Part shown: positions 1 through 5,746 of the stretch, piece after piece
Layout of the letters: the number at the start of each line of letters is the position of its first letter
How positions within the stretch are numbered: position 1 is the stretch's first letter
From: Candidatus Solibacter sp.
Lineage (GTDB): Bacteria > Acidobacteriota > Terriglobia > Bryobacterales > Bryobacteraceae
Length of the DNA stretch: 9,574 nucleotides
NCBI GenBank assembly: GCA_026394025.1
Contig: JAPKZC010000108.1
Span: forward strand, 12,728 to 22,301
Reading direction: 5' to 3'
Translations under genes and position numbers: made by a program
The notes under the pieces: generated by a model
Told to the model about the DNA's origin: nothing
The model's database searches: none
What the model saw: the letters and a program-made list of their open reading frames with translations, nothing else

Positions 1-118
1 CGCTGGCGTCAGAACGCCGTGGCTGAGTCCCCGGCCAGAACCTGGACCACATGGCCGACTTCATCGCGACGTGCGCCTGGGCGCAGTAGGCAGACCGGCT
101 CCCATACGCATCGATTAG

Positions 119-137
119 TGAGATACAATGTATCTCA
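119..137. promoter_or_regulatory. Palindromic operator/promoter of dinJ-yafQ
   Basis: TGAGATACAATGTATCTCA is a perfect inverted repeat, two 9-bp arms around one central A, ending 12 bases before the dinJ ATG. A -10-like hexamer TACAAT (124-129) sits inside it; no convincing -35 is visible. Antitoxins of the RelB/DinJ ribbon-helix-helix type normally repress their own operon by binding such palindromes, so position, symmetry and overlap with a -10 element all fit an autoregulatory operator. The palindrome is seen directly; the binding is inferred. Confidence 0.7.
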
Positions 138-149
138 GAGAAATAACAC

Positions 150-404
150 ATGTCGACCACGATGGTCCACGTTCGCGTGGATGAGAAGACGAAGCAGCGG
201 GCCACGAAGACGCTGGCTGCGATGGGCATGTCCGTGTCCGACGCCGTGCGCATGCTGCTGGTCCGGGTGGCCGCGGAGAAGGCCCTTCCATTCGATGTGA
301 AGGTACCCAACGCGACCACCGTGAAGGCCATGCGCGCCGCCGACAAGGGCAAAGGAAAGCGTCTGACGTCCGCCGATGCGCTGTTCAAGGACCTGGGAAT
401 CTGA
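150..404 (+). CDS. dinJ: RelB/DinJ-family antitoxin
   Basis: An 84-residue antitoxin, close to the 86 residues of E. coli DinJ. Residues ~5-45 are the ribbon-helix-helix DNA-binding part (VHVRVDEKTK then helices with AAMGMSVSDAVRMLL), followed by the family signature EKALPFD and a C-terminal toxin-wrapping tail that ends LFKDLGI, very like the LFDKLGI end of DinJ. It should dimerise, repress its own promoter through the palindrome just upstream, and neutralise the YafQ-type RNase encoded 4 bases after its stop. The ATG at 150 was chosen because it gives the family's N-terminal length; an in-frame ATG at 162 is possible. The ribosome site is weak (AGAGAAA). Since the partner toxin is frameshifted, this may be an orphan antitoxin. 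Confidence 0.9.
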   Translation: MSTTMVHVRVDEKTKQRATKTLAAMGMSVSDAVRMLLVRVAAEKALPFDVKVPNATTVKAMRAADKGKGKRLTSADALFKDLGI

Positions 405-408
405 GCCG

Positions 409-702
409 GTGCGGAACCCGGTAGAAGGCACGCAGTTCCGGCGCGATGTGAAACTCGCCCGGAAGCGCGGCAAGGACGTGGCCAAGTTGCGCGAGGCGAT
501 CCTGCTGCTGATCGAGGGAAGTCCGTTGCCGCCCCGCTACAAGGACCATCCACTCGCTGGCGGCTGGAAGCACTTTCGCGACTGCCACATCGAACCGGAT
601 TGGCTGCTGATCTACAAGATCGACGGCGAGCACTTGCACCTCGTCCGCACCGGACGCATGCGGATCTGTTCTGAAGGGTTGGCCGAGGCGGGCCAGGCGT
701 AA
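409..702 (+). CDS. yafQ: YafQ-family RNase toxin, frameshifted at the catalytic C-terminus
   Basis: The product matches the YafQ/RelE mRNA interferase fold, which cleaves ribosome-bound mRNA. The GTG at 409 is chosen because it gives the family N-terminus, and 4 bases separate it from the dinJ stop. Residues H47 (KDHPL), H60 (RDCH) and D64 (EPDW) align with H50, H63 and D67 of E. coli YafQ. After RTG (residues 80-82) the frame reads RMRICSEG, unlike the family. The other frame from base 654 reads THADLF then stop (672-674), exactly the expected family ending with the catalytic His (H87 equivalent) and terminal Phe. One base is therefore missing near 652-654. As written the protein is 97 residues with an unrelated tail and no catalytic H87 equivalent, so it should be inactive. 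The restored product would be 88 residues. Decay or a sequencing indel are both possible. Confidence 0.85.
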   Translation: MRNPVEGTQFRRDVKLARKRGKDVAKLREAILLLIEGSPLPPRYKDHPLAGGWKHFRDCHIEPDWLLIYKIDGEHLHLVRTGRMRICSEGLAEAGQA

Positions 703-709
703 TCCAGCA

Positions 710-729
710 GGGCCGCGCGACGCGGTCCC
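710..729. repeat. GC-rich inverted repeat between the two toxin-antitoxin pairs
   Basis: GGGCCGCGCGACGCGGTCCC can fold as a short GC-rich stem (CCGCG/CGCGG plus flanking GGG/CCC with one bulge) around a CGA loop. It lies just after the yafQ frame and beyond the truncated HEPN end, where the two operons converge. There is no T-run, so a classic intrinsic terminator is not supported. It could be a REP-like dispersed element or a recombination scar; the window alone cannot decide. Confidence 0.3.
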
Positions 730-756
730 TACCAGCCGCCGCCCCGCCGCCAGCAG

Positions 757-861
757 GGGCGGAATCTCGCTGCTCTGTTGACGCAGGTGCCGGCACGCCG
801 TCAGTTCCTGACAGCAGTCCCGGATGTGCAGCAGATACACAGCGGCATCCGGCGAGGTCAT
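757..861 (-). pseudogene. hepT: HEPN-family toxin (HepT-like), 5' fragment only
   Basis: The ATG at 861 lies 3 bases after the mntA stop, the usual MntA-HepT arrangement. The first ~25-35 residues (DAAVYLLHIRDCCQEL) resemble the first helix of HEPN toxins, which typically begin with an aspartate-rich, YLxHI-like stretch. After roughly residue 35 the frame becomes Arg/Ala/Gly-rich and runs antisense to the yafQ end. Neither of the other two frames continues a HEPN domain. The catalytic RX4-6H(XY) motif, normally in the C-terminal half, is absent. It is therefore a remnant with no expected RNase activity. The 3' boundary given is approximate; the open frame itself runs on to 385. Assignment rests on a short helix plus gene order, so it is moderate. 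Confidence 0.5.
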
Positions 862-864
862 GGG

Positions 865-1155
865 TTAGATCGGTAGCGCCTCTGCCAGGACGCGATCGCG
901 GATATAACGGAGACTGTTCGGGGTGACCACATCCACGGTCGCACCGAGCAGATTCTGAAGGTCCAACTTCAATCCAATCAAGTCGAAGAGGGTCTTCCCT
1001 TCTTCGAACTCCACCAGCAGGTCGACATCGCTGTCGTCGCGGTTGTCGCCGCGAACCACGGAACCAAACACACGGATATTCCGGGCGCCGTGGACCTCGG
1101 CCACACGCAGAATTTCAGCCCTCTTCTCGCCCCGCAATGTGTCCAGTGTCACCAT
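865..1155 (-). CDS. mntA: Minimal nucleotidyltransferase antitoxin (MntA-like)
   Basis: A 96-residue minimal nucleotidyltransferase. The signature GSX10DXD is intact: G31-S32 in FGSVVRGD, then D43 and D45 in DSDVDLLVEF, with a further acidic residue (D75) in the TVDVVT strand. Family members of this length are the antitoxin half of HEPN-MNT pairs and silence the HEPN RNase by attaching AMP groups to a tyrosine near its active site. The next start codon, 3 bases after this stop, opens a HEPN-like frame that is truncated, so this antitoxin seems to have outlived its target. The ATG at 1155 has a G-rich stretch (GGGGATG) upstream that may act as ribosome site. Family assignment is firm; current activity is inferred. 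Confidence 0.88.
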   Translation of the reverse strand: MVTLDTLRGEKRAEILRVAEVHGARNIRVFGSVVRGDNRDDSDVDLLVEFEEGKTLFDLIGLKLDLQNLLGATVDVVTPNSLRYIRDRVLAEALPI

Positions 1156-1262
1156 GGCTTCATCCCCATTGTCCTACAAACGCGGTTCCGCCGACCTTCG
1201 GCCCCGCCGCATGGGCGTTTTCCAAAACGGCAGCGGCGGCACCGCGTTCGTCATTCGTTTAA

Positions 1263-1276
1263 GACGCCGCGGCGTC
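1263..1276. terminator. Possible terminator hairpin after the cox operon
   Basis: GACGCCGCGGCGTC is a perfect 14-bp palindrome 17 bases beyond the subunit IV stop in the direction of cox transcription. On that strand it is followed only by TTAAAC, a weak U-tract. A 5-bp stem with a 4-base loop is possible. It is a reasonable end point for the operon but a poor intrinsic terminator; a second small inverted repeat (CGTTTTCCAAAACG, 1216-1229) lies further on. Confidence 0.3.
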
Positions 1277-1293
1277 ATGAGCCCTCTGCCAAA

Positions 1294-1791
1294 CTATTCC
1301 TCGGGCGCGTCCTTACGGAAAACGAACGCCACGAATCCCGCGAGAATCAAAAAGGGCGGCGCGCCCAGAATCAAGATGCCGGCGTTTAACACGTGCGAGC
1401 GCGCGTCCTGCTGCGCGTGCGCGGTGCGGTAGCACATGACGCATTGCGCGCCGGCGGGAAGCGCCAACCCCGCCACCGGCGGCCTCATGATGGGGATGCG
1501 GTAAGCGTCGCCCAAGAAAATCAGCATCAGCACGATACAGAAGATCAGCATGGGGAAGAGCGTCAGGAACAAACTGAGACGCTCGAACTTGAGGTGCATG
1601 AAGTAGGCGATGATGAGCGCGGCCTTGATCACCGAGAGGCCGAGCAGCACCGTCAGCATGATCATCAGCGGCGTCTGCAGGTAGGCCAGGAGGACTTCGA
1701 TGGCAGTCATCGCCAACAGCGCCACCCACACCTTGGCGAAGGTGGGGATGCCGGGGCCGTGACTGTGAATCTCTTCGACGTGGGTGCTCAT
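1294..1791 (-). CDS. Cytochrome c oxidase subunit IV fused to a CxxC one-helix membrane domain
   Basis: Residues 1-~100 are a prokaryotic subunit IV (COX4_pro type): His-rich start, three hydrophobic helices (~19-39, 43-65, 73-94) and the family-typical AYFMHLKFERLSL loop. This small subunit stabilises the oxidase. The frame then continues, without a stop, through MRPPVAGLALPAGAQ into C117-V-M-C120, a short polar stretch and a fourth helix (~134-159) ending in a charged tail. From memory, Acidobacteria carry a small separate protein of this kind (signal peptide, CxxC, QQ-A-R stretch, LGAPPFLILAG helix) after subunit IV. M102 could be the old start of that gene (1488 on the minus strand), with part of its signal sequence lost. 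AGGAG precedes the ATG at 1791. The fusion may be real or come from a small in-frame deletion. Last gene of the cox operon. Confidence 0.88.
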   Translation of the reverse strand: MSTHVEEIHSHGPGIPTFAKVWVALLAMTAIEVLLAYLQTPLMIMLTVLLGLSVIKAALIIAYFMHLKFERLSLFLTLFPMLIFCIVLMLIFLGDAYRIPIMRPPVAGLALPAGAQCVMCYRTAHAQQDARSHVLNAGILILGAPPFLILAGFVAFVFRKDAPEE

Positions 1792-1806
1792 GGGTTGGCT
1801 CTTCTC

Positions 1807-1833
1807 CTAAATCTTGGCCGACATCAGGTAGAC
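1807..1833 (-). pseudogene. Out-of-frame 3' remnant of the second subunit III gene
   Basis: Directly after the last codons of the second subunit III, the +1 frame reads VYLMSAKI followed by TAG. Subunit III proteins characteristically end with a WHFVD...FPLVYL helix, so this looks like the true C-terminal end, left behind after loss of the preceding loop and final helix. It is too short to be a gene by itself. Confidence 0.5.
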
Positions 1834-2348
1834 ACTGCCTGGCAGATGATGCCGAGATAGATCAGACCGATGACCACGTGGGTCATGTGCAATCCGGTGA
1901 TGGCGAAGAAAGTGCCGCCGAACAGCGGGACGCCCCACTCGTTGCCGAGGGCGGTGATGTGCTCGTGGTTAATCAGGTTCATCCACTCGGTAAGGTGGAG
2001 CCCGACGAAAGTTGCTCCGGCGGCCATGGTGGCCATCAGCCAGCGCGCGGCCGCGGCGCGGTTTCCCTGGTTCATGGCGTGGACGGCCATCACCATGGTG
2101 AGACTGCTGGTGAGCAGCGCGAAGGTCATCACGCTGGAGAAAATGATGCTGGGTGAAAAGTGGAAGGGCGTGGGCCAGTTCGGATTGGAGACGCGGCTGT
2201 ATGTGTACGCAAACAGCATGGCGGAAAACGTCAGCGCGTCGGAAATGATGAACAGCCACATCCCGAACTTCTTGGAGTTGGTGAGATACGGCGACCGGCC
2301 TCCCTCCCAGAGTGAGCCGGCGGCAGCGGTGGTGACGTGGGTCGACAT
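1824..2348 (-). CDS. Second cytochrome c oxidase subunit III, lacking the last helix
   Basis: A 174-residue subunit III-type membrane protein. Four hydrophobic helices are visible (~28-50, 66-91, 103-127, 139-168), with family features KKFGMWLFIISDALTF, a conserved acidic patch in GLHLTEW and GLHMTHVVIG. Subunit III surrounds the catalytic core and helps protect it and supply protons. The product stops abruptly after GIICQAVST. The fifth helix, normally carrying WHFVD and ending LVYL, is missing, while VYLMSAKI-stop occurs in the +1 frame just beyond. A deletion of 3n+1 bases (about 30 codons) explains both. The ATG at 2348 was preferred over the TTG at 2366, because it gives an MSTHV start, has AAGGGAAGG in front and avoids overlapping the previous gene. 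It starts 8 bases after ctaE. Confidence 0.88.
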   Translation of the reverse strand: MSTHVTTAAAGSLWEGGRSPYLTNSKKFGMWLFIISDALTFSAMLFAYTYSRVSNPNWPTPFHFSPSIIFSSVMTFALLTSSLTMVMAVHAMNQGNRAAAARWLMATMAAGATFVGLHLTEWMNLINHEHITALGNEWGVPLFGGTFFAITGLHMTHVVIGLIYLGIICQAVST

Positions 2349-2356
2349 CCCTTCCC

Positions 2357-3010
2357 TTACCCCCAAACGTAGAATAGAACCATCAGATACAACCAGAGGC
2401 CATCCAGAAAATGCCAGAAGATCGCGCTGATATCGATGGCGGTGCGCTTGGCGGGACCGAGACTGAGCCGCAAGGCCTGCACATCGACATAGAACAGGGC
2501 GCTAACTCCGCCGAGTAGATGGACCGCGTGAGCCACGGTCAGCACGTAGAAAAAGGAACTGCTCGGATTGGTGGAAATGAAGACGCTGGCGGCGTTCAAC
2601 TGATTCCAGGCGAGGGCCTGCCCGCCGAGGAACAGCACGCCGAGCGCGGTACCGCCGGTCCACCATGCGTTGAACTTCGCGCGCCCGCCGGATCTGAGCG
2701 CGCGGCGGGCCAGTTCGAGCGCCAGGCTGGATGCCAGCAGGACGGCGGTATTGACCAGCAGAATGGGCGGCTTGGGCATGGAAACCCAATCGTCGCTTAG
2801 GCCGCGGCGCACCACCATGGCGCTGGTGAAGGCGGCGAACAGCATGATGCTGGCCGCCAGCAATACGTACAATCCGGTGAACGACGCGCGCCGGAATGCG
2901 CCGCGGCCGCCATCGGAGCCGCCGCCACCGCCACCGCCCCAACCACCCTCGGCGGGCGGCCTCGGCGGACCGTGAATGATATCGTGCGTAATCGACCCGG
3001 ACATACTCAT
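2357..3010 (-). CDS. ctaE: Cytochrome c oxidase subunit III
   Basis: A 217-residue subunit III. It opens with a disordered Pro/Gly-rich tail (residues ~14-38, with a run of seven glycines) followed by five hydrophobic helices (~43-67, 81-103, 116-137, 150-175, 190-216). The family motifs HAVHLLGG and the final IFWHFLDGLWLYLM are present, so unlike its downstream neighbour this copy is complete. Five helices is the short bacterial form. The product sits beside subunit I in the inner membrane as part of the aa3 complex. Start chosen at the ATG at 3010, preceded by AGAGGA at a suitable distance; an ATG two codons on (3004) is an alternative. Only 9 bases separate it from ctaD and 8 from the next gene, so it is clearly co-transcribed. 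Confidence 0.92.
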   Translation of the reverse strand: MSMSGSITHDIIHGPPRPPAEGGWGGGGGGGSDGGRGAFRRASFTGLYVLLAASIMLFAAFTSAMVVRRGLSDDWVSMPKPPILLVNTAVLLASSLALELARRALRSGGRAKFNAWWTGGTALGVLFLGGQALAWNQLNAASVFISTNPSSSFFYVLTVAHAVHLLGGVSALFYVDVQALRLSLGPAKRTAIDISAIFWHFLDGLWLYLMVLFYVWG

Positions 3011-3019
3011 GGCAATCCT

Positions 3020-4792
3020 CTAACCTTCGGAAGTGACGGAAGGCGGATCCGTCTGCATGATGAAATCGGTGGGCGCGCCGGGCACGCTGAATTCATAGGG
3101 GCCGTGGTTGACCACGGGATGCACGCCCGCGAAATTGTCAAAGGGCGGCGGCGAGGGGATGGTCCATTCGAGCGAGGTGGAGTTCCACGGATTCATCGGC
3201 GCCTTGGGGCCTTTCCACAGACTCCAGAACAGGTTGATCAGGAACAGAATCTGCACCGCGGCGGTGAAGTAGGCGGCGTGAGTCATGAATTTGTGGACCG
3301 GCATGAGGCCGGCGAGGTATTCGATGTTGGTGAAATCCGAATAGCGGCGCGGGTTGCCGGCCATGCCGACGAAATGCATCGGGGTGAAGATCATATACAC
3401 GCCGATGAAGGTGGCATAGAAGTGGATCTTGCCCATGGTCTCGTTCATCATGCGGCCGAACATTTTGGGGAACCAGTAGAAGGTGCCGGCGAACATGCCG
3501 AAGATGGCGGCCACGCCCATGATCATGTGGAAGTGGCCCACCACGAAGTAAGTGTCGTGGAAGTATAGGTCAAGCGCGGGCTGACCGAGGAAGATGCCGC
3601 TCAAGCCGCCGGTGACGAACAGGCTGACGAAGCCGAGCGAGAACATCATGGCGGTATCGAAGTGGATCTTACCGCCCCAGAGGGTCCCGATCCAGTTGAA
3701 GGTCTTGATGGCCGAAGGCACGCCGATAGCCATGGTAAGCACGCTGAACGCCATCGCCGAGTAGGGGTTCATGCCGCTCATGAACATGTGATGGCCCCAC
3801 ACCAGGAAGCCCAGGAAGCCGATACTGAGGATGGCGTAGACCATGGCCTTGTAGCCGAAAACCGGCTTGCGCGCGAAGGTGGCGAGCAGATGGGACGTCA
3901 CGCCCATGCCGGGTAGAATCGCGATATAGACCTCGGGGTGGCCGAAGAACCAGAAGAGGTGCTGCCAGAGAAGCGGCGAACCGCCCTTGTGATTGGTGAT
4001 GATCTGGTCGCTGATCATCAGGCCGCCCGGGATGAAGAAACTGGTGCCCACGGTGCGGTCCAAAATCAGCAGCAACCCCGCGGCCAGCAGGACGGCGAAA
4101 CCCAGCAGACCGAGGATGGCGGTGACCAGCCAGGTCCAGCAGGTGAGCGGCATGCGCATCAGACGCATGCCTTTGCAGCGCAGATCCACCACGGTGGCGA
4201 TGAAGTTGATGGCGCCCATCAGCGAGGCGCCGCAGAAGATGGCGATGCTGGTGATCCAGAGGGTCTGGCCCATGCCTTCGCCGGGACCGGTGATGCGCCC
4301 GGCGGCGCTCAGCGGCGGGTACGCGGTCCAACCCGACAGCGGGGCGCCGCCTTGCACGAAGAACGCCGCGATCATCACCACCAGGGCGATGAAGGTGGTC
4401 CAGAACGACATCATATTGAGCACCGGGAACGCCATGTCCTCGGCGCCGATCTGGATCGGCAGGAAGTAATTACCGAAGCCGCTCTGCGGCACCGTGGTCA
4501 GCACGAAGAACACCATGATGGTGCCGTGCATGGTCATCAACGAGAGGTAGAGTTCGGGCGTCATCATGCCGCCGGCCGCCGCGGTGTGCCACAGGCTGGC
4601 GAACCAGGACACCTTGGCCTCCGGGTTGACCATGTGGAAGCGCATCAACAGGGATAGCGCCATCCCGATGAAAACCGAGAACAGGCCGAGAAAGTAATAC
4701 TGAATTCCGATCACTTTGTGATCGAGGCTGAAGACGTACTTTCTGATAAAGCCTTGCGGCGCGTGATGCGCCGAATGGGTGGGGGCCGACAT
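3020..4792 (-). CDS. ctaD: Cytochrome c oxidase subunit I (aa3-type, A1 family)
   Basis: The 590-residue catalytic subunit reduces O2 to water at the heme a3/CuB centre and pumps protons. All key residues are visible: H89 (MHGT) and H422 bind heme a; H420 (VVGHFH) binds heme a3; H285, H334 and H335 bind CuB; Y289 in HPEVY is the Tyr cross-linked to H285. Proton paths are also complete: D119 in GAEDMAFP and E287 in GHPEV for the D-channel, K363 (PSAIKTFNW) for the K-channel. These features place it in the A1 mitochondrial-like group. About twelve hydrophobic helices fill residues ~25-530; the ~60-residue tail is hydrophilic and Pro-rich. GAGGAG just before the ATG supports the start. It lies 29 bases after ctaC and 9 before ctaE, the core of one operon. 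Confidence 0.97.
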   Translation of the reverse strand: MSAPTHSAHHAPQGFIRKYVFSLDHKVIGIQYYFLGLFSVFIGMALSLLMRFHMVNPEAKVSWFASLWHTAAAGGMMTPELYLSLMTMHGTIMVFFVLTTVPQSGFGNYFLPIQIGAEDMAFPVLNMMSFWTTFIALVVMIAAFFVQGGAPLSGWTAYPPLSAAGRITGPGEGMGQTLWITSIAIFCGASLMGAINFIATVVDLRCKGMRLMRMPLTCWTWLVTAILGLLGFAVLLAAGLLLILDRTVGTSFFIPGGLMISDQIITNHKGGSPLLWQHLFWFFGHPEVYIAILPGMGVTSHLLATFARKPVFGYKAMVYAILSIGFLGFLVWGHHMFMSGMNPYSAMAFSVLTMAIGVPSAIKTFNWIGTLWGGKIHFDTAMMFSLGFVSLFVTGGLSGIFLGQPALDLYFHDTYFVVGHFHMIMGVAAIFGMFAGTFYWFPKMFGRMMNETMGKIHFYATFIGVYMIFTPMHFVGMAGNPRRYSDFTNIEYLAGLMPVHKFMTHAAYFTAAVQILFLINLFWSLWKGPKAPMNPWNSTSLEWTIPSPPPFDNFAGVHPVVNHGPYEFSVPGAPTDFIMQTDPPSVTSEG

Positions 4793-4821
4793 GATCTCTC
4801 CTCAGCGTTGCCGTGCGGATC

Positions 4822-5604
4822 TCACTTCTGGGCCTTTTCGATTTTCCATTGCTCGAAATCGGCCGCGCTCATCACCTGCATCGTGGTGCGCATTTGGAAA
4901 TGGCCCAGTCCGCAGAGTTCGGAACAGGGAACTTCGTAAGTGCCGATTGTGTCGGCTTGAAAGCTCAGGGGAATCTCCATCCCCGGGACGATATCCTGCT
5001 TCATGCGCAGTTCGCGCACGAAGAAGTTGTGAATCACGTCGCGCGAATGCATGATCAACTTGATGGGCTTGCCGGCGGGAATCTTGAGCGACGCGCTGAC
5101 GATGTCGTCCTTACCCGCGGGGTCCTTCTCGTCGAGACCGAAGGGATTGCCGGCGGTATCGTTGACGAATTTGAGATCGGTATGGCCGAACTTGCCGTCG
5201 GGGCCCGGGTAGCGGAAACTCCAGGCGAACTGCTTGCCGAGCACTTCTATGGGAACGGCATCGGCGGGCGGTTTATCGAAGTGTACGCCGGCCCAGATCT
5301 TCGTTCCCATCAGCACCAGTCCCAGGAAGAGCAGCGCGGTGGCGCTGGTCCAAACGGTTTCCAGGCGGTTGTTGCCGTGGTTGTAGTTGGCGCGGCGCCC
5401 ATCGTCGCGAAAGCGGAAGATGACCCAACCGAGAGCAAACTGCGCCAGCACGAAAATGATTCCGGTGACGATCAGGGTGCGCATGAACTGCACGTCGTAG
5501 GCGATACCGTGGGCGTTGATGGGCGGCGGAAACCACCAGGTCTTGGCCGCGAAGAAATACGCGATGATGGCGGTTAGTATCCAAACAACGGGGGCAAGCA
5601 GCAT
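4822..5604 (-). CDS. ctaC: Cytochrome c oxidase subunit II (CuA protein)
   Basis: A 260-residue subunit II that takes electrons from cytochrome c through a binuclear CuA centre. The cupredoxin domain (~115-250) carries every CuA ligand: H192 (IHNFF), C227, E229, C231, H235 and M238 in CSELCGLGHFQM. The aromatic QFAWSFRYPG stretch (W128) for electron entry is also present. The N-terminal part has hydrophobic segments at ~3-20, 42-64 and 86-104; the extra first segment may be an uncleaved signal/anchor. No lipobox and no CxxCH heme site are present, so this is aa3 rather than caa3 with a fused cytochrome c. GAGGAGGG sits ideally before the ATG at 5604. First gene of the operon, transcribed away from the S55 gene. 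Assembly genes (sco, heme A synthase) are not in the window. Confidence 0.96.
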   Translation of the reverse strand: MLLAPVVWILTAIIAYFFAAKTWWFPPPINAHGIAYDVQFMRTLIVTGIIFVLAQFALGWVIFRFRDDGRRANYNHGNNRLETVWTSATALLFLGLVLMGTKIWAGVHFDKPPADAVPIEVLGKQFAWSFRYPGPDGKFGHTDLKFVNDTAGNPFGLDEKDPAGKDDIVSASLKIPAGKPIKLIMHSRDVIHNFFVRELRMKQDIVPGMEIPLSFQADTIGTYEVPCSELCGLGHFQMRTTMQVMSAADFEQWKIEKAQK

Positions 5605-5662
5605 GGACAGCCCTCCTCTACGTGGTCCCGGTTCCCTCTACAGCATCCGAAGGTGGAACGAA

Positions 5663-5690
5663 ACTATCACACTCGATGAAGGACGTGCAA
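5663..5690 (-). promoter_or_regulatory. Candidate cox operon promoter
   Basis: Reading the minus strand, TTGCAC (5690-5685) and GATAGT (5668-5663) are separated by 16 bases and stand about 60 bases ahead of the ctaC start. Match to the sigma-70 consensus is only moderate (3/6 and 4/6). The location between two divergent genes makes a promoter necessary somewhere in 5605-5746; this is the best pair I see on this strand. Confidence 0.25.
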
Positions 5691-5734
5691 CTCCGTTTAC
5701 AACTCTCGTTACATAATTTTCCACCCACCCTTAG

Positions 5735-5740
5735 TACAAT
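5735..5740 (+). promoter_or_regulatory. -10-like element directly before the S55 gene
   Basis: TACAAT ends 6 bases before the GTG at 5747, so transcription from it would begin at or next to the start codon and give a leaderless mRNA. No good -35 hexamer is seen about 17 bases upstream, and no usefully spaced Shine-Dalgarno exists (GAGGG touches the GTG). Suggestive only. Confidence 0.3.
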
Positions 5741-5746
5741 GAGGGT

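Noticed and set aside
19..149. Possible end of an upstream gene (frame ending ...DHMADFIATCAWAQ, stop at 87-89) and a plus-strand ORF at 19-300
   Set aside because: The first frame is broken by a stop at 24-26, leaving ~20 codons with no recognisable family. The second overlaps dinJ and is Arg/Trp-rich, like an off-frame reading of GC-rich DNA.
1216..1229. CGTTTTCCAAAACG as an operator for mntA
   Set aside because: A 6-bp-arm repeat about 60 bases upstream with no linked -10/-35; such a short repeat is weak evidence alone.
2972..4657. Long plus-strand ORFs opposite ctaD
   Set aside because: His/Glu/Gly/Asp-rich antisense readings of a gene whose product has complete oxidase motifs.
4822..5604. 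caa3-type subunit II with fused cytochrome c
   Set aside because: No CxxCH heme site occurs in the 260 residues; the protein ends shortly after the CuA motif.
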